From a virus: a stretch of 43,861 bases of DNA. This document shows, one piece after another, positions 31,760 through 39,426 of this stretch; within the stretch, counting starts at the first letter, position 1, and each line of letters begins with the position of its first letter. The notes under the pieces are model-generated. The model ran no database searches. It saw only the letters and a program-made list of their open reading frames with translations, and had not been told where the DNA came from. Made by a program: the position numbers and the translations under genes. The stretch spans positions 1-43,861 of IMG/VR virus record IMGVR_UViG_3300037166_000041; one strand, 5' to 3'.

Positions 31760-32433
31760 GCGCCGCCGTAGCATTTGCTCTTCCCTCATATCAGCAGACT
31801 GCTACTGACAAGATACTGAGACGTGCAGCTACTGATAAAAGTCTTGGTGTTGGCAGCGTGCAGAATCTTTTGGCGACTGAGGCGAAGAAGCAGCCGCCTC
31901 GCGGCCAACTCACCGACTGGGATGCTGTGCGTGCCTACGTCTTCGCCGGTAAGGCTGTGTTCACGCTCCACAACCCCAAGACTGGTGTACGACTGACCTA
32001 CAAAGTTACGGCGAAGAAAGAAGACTTGAAGGCTGTAGCAGACGAGAAGCAGCGCATAGAGCAGGCTGCAGAACGTGGATTGCTATTACCTACTGATGCA
32101 GATGCTCAGTGTCTACGCGAAGACTTCGTCACCTACTTCGTGACTCTCTTGCGCGGCCAGGACAACGTGCACGATTTTGCTTACATGGGTGTACTGCGCA
32201 AGCCGGGCAGCTTCTTCATCACAACGAAGAGCCAGGTCACACGCCACCCAACTTCTTACAAGGCGCTCGTCTGGTTCCTTGATGCTATGCGTAATGGGCG
32301 CGAGATCCTAGGCGGTAAACCCCTAGAATTTTGGCATTCAGGGCGCTGCGGTTGCTGTGGTAGAATGTTAACAGTGCCCGAGTCAGTGGCTAGAGGTGTT
32401 GGTCCTGAATGTTGGAAAGGCTACAGCCGATGA
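31756..32433 (+). CDS. DUF6011-type protein with C-terminal zinc motif
   Basis: 225 residues. The C-terminal segment HSGRCGCCGRMLTVPESVAR followed by GVGPEC is the DUF6011-like zinc knuckle. The N-terminal part (about 60-160) has LTYKVTAKKEDLK-type strands. Function unknown. Its TGA overlaps the next ATG. Confidence 0.72.
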   Translation: MSAAVAFALPSYQQTATDKILRRAATDKSLGVGSVQNLLATEAKKQPPRGQLTDWDAVRAYVFAGKAVFTLHNPKTGVRLTYKVTAKKEDLKAVADEKQRIEQAAERGLLLPTDADAQCLREDFVTYFVTLLRGQDNVHDFAYMGVLRKPGSFFITTKSQVTRHPTSYKALVWFLDAMRNGREILGGKPLEFWHSGRCGCCGRMLTVPESVARGVGPECWKGYSR

Positions 32434-33134
32434 GAATGTGGATGGTGAGCCCGCGTGTGATGTGTCGTAAGCATTTGCTTGGAGAGCACCTAGAGCTCCA
32501 TATGCTTAATGGTTCATTGAGTCGTGGAAAGAGCATAGCAGGCTTTCTTGCTAAGCGATTGCTAGAACCGACTGCATTGGCGTATAGGCATAGAGAGCTA
32601 GTCAAAGAAATGCTCAATCGTGGTTATAAACATGCGTCGCCATTAGTCGCTGTTAATGACCGCAAAAAATTTAGTGCATTCAAAGTAGACAAAGTGGAAT
32701 CTCTAAAAGAGCTGGCACGGCGGTGTAAAGCTTGCGCAGCTATGATTAGCGAAGATAAAGCTTCAAAGATGGCTACAGCACGTATCAAGGCCACGCAGTA
32801 CCAAAAAGCGCATCCTAAATTAGTTAATGCAAGAAATGTAGCTTGGCTGAAAACACAGCGTGAAAAGGCTGCCGGTAGTAAGACACCAAAATGCTGTACG
32901 GTATGTCATAAGATCGACAAAATTCATTTTGACCACGATAATAAGTCCGGCGCATTTAGGGGTTGGCTATGCCAGCATTGTAATTGGATTTTAGGCCATG
33001 TTAACGATGACCCGAAGATTCTGCGTAAATTGGCGGCGTATCTGGAAGACTTTGCGCAAGTTAGCACGGCAGATAAAAAGAAACTTGCGGCTCGAGTTTC
33101 GACGCGGGCTTGGCGTGGAAGGAGTAAAGCATGA
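32430..33134 (+). CDS. Fusion: pyrimidine-dimer glycosylase-like domain + endonuclease VII
   Basis: 234 residues. The first ~70 (MRMWMVSPRVMCRKHLLGEH and ELVKEMLNRGYKHASPL) match the phage class annotated as pyrimidine dimer DNA glycosylase/endonuclease V-like. A Lys-rich linker follows. Residues about 154-190 carry the recombination endonuclease VII signature CCTVCHKIDKIHFDHDNKSG, then RGWLCQHCN and LGHVNDD. Each domain usually stands alone. A joint repair/resolvase role is inferred. Sequence after the first domain is AT-richer than its surroundings, suggesting later acquisition of the nuclease part. Confidence 0.75.
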   Translation: MRMWMVSPRVMCRKHLLGEHLELHMLNGSLSRGKSIAGFLAKRLLEPTALAYRHRELVKEMLNRGYKHASPLVAVNDRKKFSAFKVDKVESLKELARRCKACAAMISEDKASKMATARIKATQYQKAHPKLVNARNVAWLKTQREKAAGSKTPKCCTVCHKIDKIHFDHDNKSGAFRGWLCQHCNWILGHVNDDPKILRKLAAYLEDFAQVSTADKKKLAARVSTRAWRGRSKA

Positions 33135-33421
33135 CATCAGCAGCTCAAGATTCATTTGACAAAGCGGCGATGCACAACCGTAAAGTTCAAAATGCCACGC
33201 GTATGCTGGCTGAGCCTGACGGCCGCAGTTTGAGGTGCGGTAATTGCGGATGGTGGGATTACATTCTGCCGCCTCGCCTGGCTGGGATTTACAATTGCCC
33301 AACTTGCCACCACCAGCATGATTGGCGCCCGGTATCAGTCTGCTGTGCCAACCCAACACACGGCATTTCGATGGGGTGCGGTTCAGCGCTTTGCCCAAAC
33401 AGAAGGACTGGGCTGTTATGA
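33131..33421 (+). CDS. Zinc-ribbon hypothetical protein
   Basis: 96 residues. RCGNCGWWDYILPPRLAGIY followed by NCPTC (about 35-59) is a two-CxxC zinc ribbon; a second cluster VCCANPTHGISMGCGSALC follows. Function unknown. Confidence 0.65.
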   Translation: MTSAAQDSFDKAAMHNRKVQNATRMLAEPDGRSLRCGNCGWWDYILPPRLAGIYNCPTCHHQHDWRPVSVCCANPTHGISMGCGSALCPNRRTGLL

Positions 33422-33933
33422 AGTTTAAGGTAGGCGATAAAGTTTGCAAGAAGGATGTACATACTGCTACAGTAGCGGCGCTGTATGATGATATTCCAGG
33501 CGGCTTGCTACTCGATGCTGAGCTTGATGGGTTCAGATCTTGGAACTCAGCTGATCTTACTCTAGTTTCCCACAGTCCGCAAAGCACCGGGTGGACTAAA
33601 ACCGCAACTACTCAACCCAAGATGCAAGGAGAATCAAAACACATGGCAACGAAAATCACAACTACACTTAGCGGATCACATGCCGCCAAGCTGCACGAAG
33701 TTCTGCAGGCAGCCCCGAAGCAAACCGCCACCGTAACCGCGCTTACGGACTACGTAGGCACTGCCATCCAAGAAGCCGGCGAGGGCGCCAAGAAGGTAAC
33801 GCTCAACCTGGCGCCGGCCAAGCACGAAGCGCTAGGCAAGGTTGTGGCGGGGCACGCTAAGCAGACCGGGCCGGTGGTGCAGCTGCATGAGAAGCTGACG
33901 GCAGCGCATGAAGCGGCTCTGGCCGCAGCGTAG
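33418..33933 (+). CDS. KOW-like protein fused in frame to a second unit with its own start
   Basis: 171 residues. The first ~45 (MKFKVGDKVCKKDVHTATVA, then SWNSADLTLV) form a KOW/SH3-like unit. From ATG 33643, with AAGGAG 12 bases upstream, the same frame encodes a 97-residue Ala/Lys-rich unit (MATKITTTLSGSHAAKLHEV). The linker between them is low in structure (PQSTGWTKTATTQPKMQGES). The sequence may produce both a long and a short protein, or be two genes whose separating stop has been lost. Confidence 0.65.
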   Translation: MKFKVGDKVCKKDVHTATVAALYDDIPGGLLLDAELDGFRSWNSADLTLVSHSPQSTGWTKTATTQPKMQGESKHMATKITTTLSGSHAAKLHEVLQAAPKQTATVTALTDYVGTAIQEAGEGAKKVTLNLAPAKHEALGKVVAGHAKQTGPVVQLHEKLTAAHEAALAAA

Positions 33934-34008
33934 ACGGCTAGCTATGGCGTCTAGGCAAACGCGCCGCAGGCTATCTAGGCTCTACCTGCCCGAATGGCTG
34001 TACGGCAA

Positions 34009-34050
34009 AGGCCCTGCGGATACACAGTTTTCTGTGTATCCGCAGGGCCT
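34009..34050. terminator. Perfect 19-pair hairpin, probable terminator or attenuator
   Basis: 34009-34027 pairs perfectly with 34032-34050 around a TTTT loop. The plus side is followed by AAAAATAG rather than a T-run, and the minus side by TTTGCC, so it is not a textbook terminator. It sits between the gene ending at 33933 and a new promoter, where a boundary is expected. The rest of 33934-34131 holds no gene. Confidence 0.5.
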
Positions 34051-34072
34051 AAAAATAGTTCGAAAATAAATG

Positions 34073-34100
34073 TTTAGAAAGCTAGAAACTCTAGTATAAT
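34073..34100 (+). promoter_or_regulatory. Promoter type 2, upstream of zinc-finger gene
   Basis: TTTAGA, 16-base spacer, TATAAT (34095-34100). Upstream AAAATAGTTCGAAAATAAAT is nearly repeated before the 36001 promoter (AAAATAGTCTGAAAATAAAT at 35958-35977), an UP-element-like AT tract. Confidence 0.55.
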
Positions 34101-34131
34101 GAATCTAGCGGCGCGGAAAGGGGCTGCTAAA

Positions 34132-34878
34132 ATGACCGATTGGGTGACTGCTAACGGCGTACAGATTGCTGCGACACGCATTCATAGCGTGAATGAAGTC
34201 AAGGGCATAGCTGCTTACAATGTGCCATGGCCATGTGGGCGGTGCGGTGGAGCGGGCGGCTCCGAAGCTTGGAAGTTTACAGGCTGGACTTGCTTTGAGT
34301 GCAATGGCTCTGGTCATCGCAACCGCGTGAAAGTGCTCAAGGCTTACACTGCTGAGTCATACGCTAAGTTGGAGATGGCTCGCGCAAAGCGCGCCGCAAC
34401 CAAGGCTGCTAAAGTCGCCAAGATTGAAGCTGCCAAGGCTGAAGTTGCCAAAGCTGCTTTGGAGGTTTTTAGAACTGCGCATATTGATTTGCTCACGCAA
34501 CTTGAGGCTTACAACGGTCTTGATGGATTCGTGCTTGATCTACGTAACAAGCTAACGGCGTACGGAAGCTTAACTGACAAGCAGTGCATGGCGCTTAGTG
34601 CAGCCTTAGCGCGCCATGCAGCTATGCAGAGCGTGCCTGATTGCCCAGTCGGTCGCACAAAGGTTGAAGGCGAAGTTATAAGCACAAAGGTACAAGACTC
34701 GCAGTGGGGCACAACTATTAAAATGCTTGTCAAGGCCAATGCCGGTTGGAAAGTTTGGCTGTCAGTTCCGCGGGATGCAATAGTTGAGCGCGGCACCAAA
34801 GTGGCGTTCACAGCAACACTAGAACGTAGTTCTGATGATCCGAAGTTCTGTTTTGGCAAACGGCCTGTAATAGCCTAG
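34132..34878 (+). CDS. DnaJ-type zinc-finger protein with C-terminal OB-like domain
   Basis: 248 residues from ATG 34132 (the ATG at 34099 overlaps the -10). Two CxxCxGxG motifs: CGRCGGAG at 35-42 and CFECNGSG at 54-61, without a J domain. A long Ala/Lys helix follows (about 85-125). The C-terminal part (KVEGEVISTKVQDSQWGTTI and VAFTATLERSSDDPKFCFG) resembles OB-like folds found in actinobacterial and phage proteins. Probably binds nucleic acid; role unproven. Confidence 0.7.
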   Translation: MTDWVTANGVQIAATRIHSVNEVKGIAAYNVPWPCGRCGGAGGSEAWKFTGWTCFECNGSGHRNRVKVLKAYTAESYAKLEMARAKRAATKAAKVAKIEAAKAEVAKAALEVFRTAHIDLLTQLEAYNGLDGFVLDLRNKLTAYGSLTDKQCMALSAALARHAAMQSVPDCPVGRTKVEGEVISTKVQDSQWGTTIKMLVKANAGWKVWLSVPRDAIVERGTKVAFTATLERSSDDPKFCFGKRPVIA

Positions 34879-34934
34879 GCGCATGCAAAGCAGACTGCTG
34901 CACTTGCGAAGCTGTAAGAAAGGGATGTGACAGT

Positions 34935-35906
34935 ATGAAGAAAGTTGAACCCAAGACGCCTATTGTACGATCTACGCCACTCAAAGTGTCAAGTGTAGCG
35001 GTGGCCAAAAAGCTCGGCCTAGCGAACGTTGTTGCACGCAGCAAGCCAGTGATAAAACCCACCGCTAAGAAAGCCAAGGCGCAAGTCCAGCCGCCAAAGC
35101 CGGCGCCTCCACGCGGCGGTAAGAAGGCCGTGAAGGCCAAGCAAGCCATCACAAGCTTGATACCCTTGTTAGACGCCACCAGCAAGGCTAATGCATCCAT
35201 AGCTAAGCGACGCGCCAAGGCGGCGGCCATTGTGAATGACGAGGCGCCCACTAAAAAGCTGGTTGATGCCGATGCACCACACATCGAGTGTAAGTTAATC
35301 GTCGGTGACCTTGCCGTAAAGATCGATGCGTCTGATCTGGCCCACACGCTGGGCAGCGGACGCTGGGGCCATGGTCTTGGTCTCGTTGATCAGTGGCCTG
35401 ATGCCGTGTGGGTAAGCCTGCTGGCGCACCTCAAACTTCCCGCGGATCCACTTGACCGTGTGGCCGCCGAGCCACCTGTGAAGCGCCTTGTACAGCGCCT
35501 GTGGTATGAAGCAGTTCAAGGCGGTGTGCCAGAAGAGCGTAAGGCTGTCTTTGAGGCGCGTGACACTGAGCGTGCGAAGAAATATAAAGAAGAGTTCGAG
35601 GGTGTGAAGAGCGGAGCCGAGGGGCGCAAGGAGCGCGCAGTGAAGTCATTCGGGCGCAAAGGTGAGACCGTGTACACGCCGACAGAACTGCTCAAGGACA
35701 AGAAATTAGCACTGGGCGGGCAGCAGGCGCCGTTGCTTGCGTTCTTCAGGGATATGAAGTTTGCCTCTGCCACTACTCAGCAAGCGACTGACGGCATGGT
35801 AGCCCACGGCCTCAAGACCGGTACGAAGCCTGAGCGTATCGCCGCCTTCTATCTCTGCCAGTGGGTCAAGAAGGGGTTACTAGAGCGTAGCACGGCTGCT
35901 GAGTGA
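34935..35906 (+). CDS. Basic protein with Lys/Ala-rich N-terminus
   Basis: 323 residues. The first ~110 are Lys/Ala/Pro-rich (KPTAKKAKAQVQPPKPAPPR), a DNA-compaction type tail. A folded middle carries GSGRWGHGLGLVDQWPDAVW near 142-161, and the C-terminus has a winged-helix feel (TTQQATDGMVAHGLKTGTKP). No family recognised. Short upstream gap 34879-34934 has nothing notable. Confidence 0.68.
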   Translation: MKKVEPKTPIVRSTPLKVSSVAVAKKLGLANVVARSKPVIKPTAKKAKAQVQPPKPAPPRGGKKAVKAKQAITSLIPLLDATSKANASIAKRRAKAAAIVNDEAPTKKLVDADAPHIECKLIVGDLAVKIDASDLAHTLGSGRWGHGLGLVDQWPDAVWVSLLAHLKLPADPLDRVAAEPPVKRLVQRLWYEAVQGGVPEERKAVFEARDTERAKKYKEEFEGVKSGAEGRKERAVKSFGRKGETVYTPTELLKDKKLALGGQQAPLLAFFRDMKFASATTQQATDGMVAHGLKTGTKPERIAAFYLCQWVKKGLLERSTAAE

Positions 35907-35910
35907 AGTT

Positions 35911-35957
35911 GTGACGGCTGTCACGATCTAGGTAATTGTGACGGCCGTCACACCTAG
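35911..35957. promoter_or_regulatory. Twin GTGACGGCYGTCAC palindromes, candidate operator
   Basis: GTGACGGCTGTCAC (35911-35924) and GTGACGGCCGTCAC (35938-35951), 27 bases apart centre to centre, upstream of the 36001 promoter. The second is nested in TCTAGGT...ACCTAGA (35927-35933/35952-35958). Two-site spacing of nearly three helical turns suits a dimeric regulator, or the nested dyad could act as an RNA hairpin ending the upstream gene. Confidence 0.5.
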
Positions 35958-35978
35958 AAAATAGTCTGAAAATAAATG

Positions 35979-36006
35979 TTTCAAGGGTTGCAAACTGTAG
36001 TATGAT
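35979..36006 (+). promoter_or_regulatory. Promoter type 2
   Basis: TTTCAA (35979-35984), 16-base spacer, TATGAT (36001-36006), with the same upstream AT block as the 34095 promoter. Drives the gene at 36036. Confidence 0.5.
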
Positions 36007-36035
36007 TATCTCAGTGGATGAAAGGCCACTAGAAG

Positions 36036-36431
36036 ATGACCAAAGTCGTCAAGTTTACATGCTCAGCTTGTGAAGGCACTCATGTCGAGAATCAAGATTT
36101 CGTCGCACTCAAGGTATGTCACTTGTGTGCTGTTGAAGTTGCCAAGGAGTTTTCACGTATACTGTGCCGCTGGCTGCCGCCTGTTGAAATAGCTGAGGCA
36201 GTCCGTCGTAATACCACTGAACCGGCTGGTTCCACCATCTGCCACAGTCACGACTTTTGTGACGCCAACATGGCTATGTGTGAAGCGTTCAATAATCTTG
36301 GTATCACCGTGGACGTGGTGGCGTTCAATAATCTTGGTATCACCGTGGACGTGGGGGCGTCATCAGTATTGTGGAATGCCGCATGGACCATTGCTTTTAG
36401 AGCCGGTTTCTCGCTCATACTGTGTGTGTAG
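36036..36431 (+). CDS. Cys-rich hypothetical protein with 12-residue tandem repeat
   Basis: 131 residues. CSACEGTH near 9-16 and KVCHLC near 27-32 suggest a zinc ribbon. The unit AFNNLGITVDV is repeated in tandem near 84-107. Function unknown. A hairpin at 36440-36459 follows the stop. Confidence 0.65.
   Translation: MTKVVKFTCSACEGTHVENQDFVALKVCHLCAVEVAKEFSRILCRWLPPVEIAEAVRRNTTEPAGSTICHSHDFCDANMAMCEAFNNLGITVDVVAFNNLGITVDVGASSVLWNAAWTIAFRAGFSLILCV
36285..36356 (+). repeat. 36-base tandem duplication within coding sequence
   Basis: 36285-36320 and 36321-36356 differ at one base only. The unit is in frame (12 codons), so it lengthens the protein without breaking it. The near identity implies a recent event. 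Confidence 0.92.
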
Positions 36432-36468
36432 TCTAAGACGCCGCTAAACTACTAGTGGCGCATCTTAA

Positions 36469-36491
36469 CCCACCAACGCCGTGGTCCGAAG
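36469..36491. repeat. 23-base repeat R2, copy 1 (copy 2 at 37102-37124)
   Basis: CGCCGTGGTCCGAAG core with an upstream CCCACC; 22 of 23 bases shared with 37102-37124. Both lie 40-80 bases before the start of a basic H1-like or H1-ending gene. The core CCACGG/CCGTGG is shared with repeat R1. Confidence 0.6.
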
Positions 36492-36531
36492 CCCGCGGGT
36501 GAGAGAAGCGAGGACGGAGAGAGGAACTACC

Positions 36532-36993
36532 ATGAAGAACACTGAAACCGCAAACGTCGTCAATGCCGCCACCACAGAGCCCACCGTCAAGTCAGTGGAT
36601 CTCGCAGCCGCTGTCGCAAAGCAGAATGCCGCCAAGTCCGTTGCCAAGAAGGCCGCCAAGTCCGTCGCCAAGAAGGCCGCCAAGCCCGTCGCCAAGAAGG
36701 CCGCCAAGCCCGTCGCCAAGAAGGCCGCGAAGCCCGTTGCCAAGAAGGCCGCGAAGACTGCGGAACCCGCGACGGAGCGCAAGACTTCGCTCTTCTCCCT
36801 CATGGCCAAGGTGAAGGTTGAAGACCTCGGCGAAGGCCAGCGTGCCGCGATCGCCAAGCTGCTCAAGAAACATGGCTCAGCTACCCGCGCCCAGCTCATT
36901 GAGGCGCTCCCTGACGTCTCACCGGCCAACATCAGCTGGCATCTGTCAATGATGGTTGCAGCCGGCACAGCCAAGAAGGTAGCGCAGAAGTAA
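36532..36993 (+). CDS. Histone H1-like protein with winged-helix-like C-terminus
   Basis: 153 residues. Residues about 33-72 are five copies of AAK(S/P)VAKK, the lysine-alanine repeat of H1-like proteins. The C-terminal ~75 residues (TERKTSLFSLMAKVK, RAQLIEALPDVSPANISWHL) look like a winged helix. It should bind DNA without strong specificity, perhaps compacting the phage or host chromosome. The same C-terminal domain ends the 725-residue protein at 39356, so the two are paralogous. ATG 36532 has GAGAGAGG upstream. Confidence 0.82.
   Translation: MKNTETANVVNAATTEPTVKSVDLAAAVAKQNAAKSVAKKAAKSVAKKAAKPVAKKAAKPVAKKAAKPVAKKAAKTAEPATERKTSLFSLMAKVKVEDLGEGQRAAIAKLLKKHGSATRAQLIEALPDVSPANISWHLSMMVAAGTAKKVAQK
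36628..36747 (+). repeat. Five 24-base tandem repeats
   Basis: Five in-frame units encoding AAK(S/P)VAKK within the H1-like gene, differing mainly at Ser/Pro and third positions. Such arrays change copy number easily. Confidence 0.92.
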
Positions 36994-37007
36994 GTCCATT
37001 TGGCCTG

Positions 37008-37041
37008 TGGAAAGCCCACCGGACACCCGGTGGGCTTTCCA
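37008..37041. terminator. Terminator after H1-like gene
   Basis: GGAAAGCCCACCGG (37009-37022), ACAC loop, CCGGTGGGCTTTCC (37027-37040); 14 perfect pairs plus a flanking T-A. The A/T runs are inside the stem (AAAGCCC...GGGCTTT), the same style as the terminator at 42717. Confidence 0.75.
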
Positions 37042-37063
37042 GTGTCTGGACATGGCCAAGCTT

Positions 37064-37080
37064 CGCCACGGAGACCGTGG
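37064..37080. repeat. 17-base repeat R1, copy 1 (copy 2 at 39447-39463)
   Basis: CGCCACGGAGACCGTGG occurs identically at 37064-37080 and 39447-39463, each just after a terminator, and CACCATT follows both. It contains the dyad CCACGG AGA CCGTGG. Likely a protein-binding site or an RNA hairpin at a unit boundary. Confidence 0.7.
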
Positions 37081-37178
37081 CTTCACCATTCAGCACTCTA
37101 TCCCACCGACGCCGTGGTCCGAAGTCACGGGGGCAGAAACTAGGAGACGGGAGCGCGGTTAGAAAGGACCGTACTGAC

Positions 37179-39356
37179 ATGACTGGTAAAAAGAGCGTGA
37201 AGCAGAAAAGTGGCGTGGTGGCAGAGGTTGTAGTTGATGCGCCTAGAACATTCACGGCAACTGAACAACCACTTGACCTTGTCACAATCACCCAGCAAAT
37301 AGTGGATGATGCCAACTCGATGAAGACGTCTGAGGCATCGCCGGCGCCCAAACCTGAGAACGCCGACCATCTGATGGAGCTGTCTGCTACGGCGGCCAAG
37401 AAGCGCGCCGAGCGCCGCCCGGCTGATCCCAGAGTTACTGTCGCGCCGCCTGAAGCTGACGCAGCGCTTGTGGCAGCCGGCTTCACATTCGCTCGCACGG
37501 AGCAGAATGCCAGCGGTTACGTCCACGAGGATGGACGTACCGTCTTGGCGGAATCTAGCGGTCAGTGGACTCTTCTTGTTAATGGGTTGGAGAGTGGCGG
37601 CGCGAATCTCACCACACTGCTCACCGAGCTCGCCAAGCCAGTGCCGAAGCGCGCTACCAAAAAAGCCCTGCGCATCAATAAGGCCCATACACGCGGCGCA
37701 CATGCTGCGGCGGCGATCAAAGCTGGCAAGACCGCATTGGCCGTTAGCTTGACGCCAGCAAGGGCATTGGAGGTAATTCACGAAGCAGAGGCCATCGCCG
37801 CTGCCAAGCGCGCCGCCAAGGTGGCCACGGCCGTACCTGGCATGCCGCCCAACGTAGTACGCGCTGTGGAAATGCTGGGCAGTCTTACTGACGGCAAATT
37901 CAACCTGCACGACTTGCGTGGTGACAAGCACTACGGTCATCGTCTGGCGCTGCTGAAAAGGCTCTTCGACCGTGAGCATGTGGTGATGGCTGAGACTGGC
38001 ATCAACAACCTGATGCAGGCCTTTTACAGCGCCATAGGTGCTGCTGGTAACTGCCGCGCTGCTCAAGACGCAGATTTCACTGCGCGGTGTCAGGACTTAC
38101 TAGTTAAGGTCCATGATGCGAAACTTGCTGCAGGTAAAGAAGCCAAGCGTACTGTTAGGGCAGTTCGCAATGCCATGAAGTCATCATTGATTGTGCCTGG
38201 TATTGTGATACCACAGCAAAAGCCGCTCAGCAAAGCCGCTAAGAAGGTTGCCGCTAAGAAAGAGGCTGTGGCACTTCAAATGGAGTTGGCCGTCGCGCGG
38301 CCGACCGCCCAACCACGTCCTGGCACGAAGAATCTGGGTAGGTTAGAAGCGCATTCTCTACGTCTGTTGACTCATGCCAATGGTCTTGTCAGTCTCAAAC
38401 TAGAGCGGTGGAACAGCCAAGGAGCTGTGCACATCTGGGAGGGTGATGACGGCCGCGTGGTCAGCGGTGTGCTCACACCTGCTCTTGCTGTAGATGTGAA
38501 GGTGCAGGCGTACAATCTCGACGCTGTTAAGGAGCTAGCAAGTGCCTGGCTCGACGATAAGAAGGTGAAAAAGACAGCCGAGATGGAGTACGTTCTGCAC
38601 TGCGTCGTGCACGCTGTCAATCGCGCCCAGTCTGCCTTTGCATTGTCAGTCCTGCCGTATCAACTGCCGGCGCCACGGCCTAGTGCCGCTGAACTGACGA
38701 TCACGCCGGCTGGTGTGAGGCTACTGGAGGACTCTATTCTAGGCGCTGTATTAGTGCAGCTGGAGCGCGCTAATTCACAAGGTGCCCTGGTGTGCTATAA
38801 TAATGGTATGCAGGTGGGAGTTGGAGTATGCCCACCGGAGATCTTGGAAACCCTGCGGCAGATGCCAACTGAAGTCAACTTGGTGACAGCCGTAAAACAG
38901 TTGCTGAACCCTGCAGTCCCATCAGTTCCAGTAACGCCCACCGCCGCAAAGCACTTAACCGCAGTCATGCACTGCAAGGAGAACATCATGAAGAACACTG
39001 CCGAAGCACCCGCTGTTGAAAAGAAGTTCGCCGCCAAGACTACGCCCACCAAGAAGGCCGTCGTGAAACCCGCTAAGAAGGCCGCAGAGAAGAAGGCGCC
39101 AACGGAGCGCAAGTCAAGCTTGTTCCGCCTGCTCAATGAATCGAAGGCAGTCTGGTCCGCTTTCAAAACTCAGAAGGCCGAGATTGTTGCGGCATTTATC
39201 AAGCTTGGCGCCGTCGGCAAGAAGGCTCCCGGTGTCACGCGCGCGGCCTTGATTGCCGCGCTGCCGAAGATCGGCGACAAGAACATTAGCTTCTACTTGA
39301 GTGTCTGGCAGAAGAACGAACCAGTGATTGTGGAGAAGCTGGCCGCGGCGGAGTAG
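37179..39356 (+). CDS. Large multidomain basic protein ending in an H1-like domain
   Basis: 725 residues from ATG 37179 (AAAGGA upstream). No N-terminal family recognised. Two related central units are visible: LVSLKLERWNSQGAVHIWEG near 407-426 and VLVQLERANSQGALVCYNNG near 528-547. From ATG 38989 (AAGGAG 9 bases upstream, same MKNT start as the H1-like gene) the frame encodes a Lys-rich linker and the winged-helix-like domain TERKSSLFRLLNESK. The C-terminal part may therefore also be made separately; TTCACA-16-TATAAT at 38774-38801 is a possible promoter for it. DNA-binding role inferred. Confidence 0.7.
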   Translation: MTGKKSVKQKSGVVAEVVVDAPRTFTATEQPLDLVTITQQIVDDANSMKTSEASPAPKPENADHLMELSATAAKKRAERRPADPRVTVAPPEADAALVAAGFTFARTEQNASGYVHEDGRTVLAESSGQWTLLVNGLESGGANLTTLLTELAKPVPKRATKKALRINKAHTRGAHAAAAIKAGKTALAVSLTPARALEVIHEAEAIAAAKRAAKVATAVPGMPPNVVRAVEMLGSLTDGKFNLHDLRGDKHYGHRLALLKRLFDREHVVMAETGINNLMQAFYSAIGAAGNCRAAQDADFTARCQDLLVKVHDAKLAAGKEAKRTVRAVRNAMKSSLIVPGIVIPQQKPLSKAAKKVAAKKEAVALQMELAVARPTAQPRPGTKNLGRLEAHSLRLLTHANGLVSLKLERWNSQGAVHIWEGDDGRVVSGVLTPALAVDVKVQAYNLDAVKELASAWLDDKKVKKTAEMEYVLHCVVHAVNRAQSAFALSVLPYQLPAPRPSAAELTITPAGVRLLEDSILGAVLVQLERANSQGALVCYNNGMQVGVGVCPPEILETLRQMPTEVNLVTAVKQLLNPAVPSVPVTPTAAKHLTAVMHCKENIMKNTAEAPAVEKKFAAKTTPTKKAVVKPAKKAAEKKAPTERKSSLFRLLNESKAVWSAFKTQKAEIVAAFIKLGAVGKKAPGVTRAALIAALPKIGDKNISFYLSVWQKNEPVIVEKLAAAE

Positions 39357-39390
39357 ATTCACCAGCACTGAAACACTCACAATTCAGCCT

Positions 39391-39426
39391 ATAGGAGGCC
39401 TGCAGAACACCGCAGGCCTTTCCTAT
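39391..39426 (+). terminator. Terminator after the large basic protein gene
   Basis: ATAGGA-GGCCTGC (39391-39403) pairs with GCAGGCC-TT-TCCTAT (39412-39426), 8-base loop, T-rich 3' side. Located 35 bases after the stop. The rest of 39357-39495 holds repeat R1 copy 2 and the ribosome binding site of the next gene. Confidence 0.65.

Noticed and set aside
36628-36747. CRISPR-like array
   Set aside because: The repeats are contiguous 24-base coding units with no spacers and encode a Lys-Ala repeat.
37140-38066. 308-codon minus-strand frame opposite the large basic protein
   Set aside because: Composition (many Cys, His, Arg) is typical of an antisense shadow. The plus-strand frame continues for 725 codons with coherent domains.
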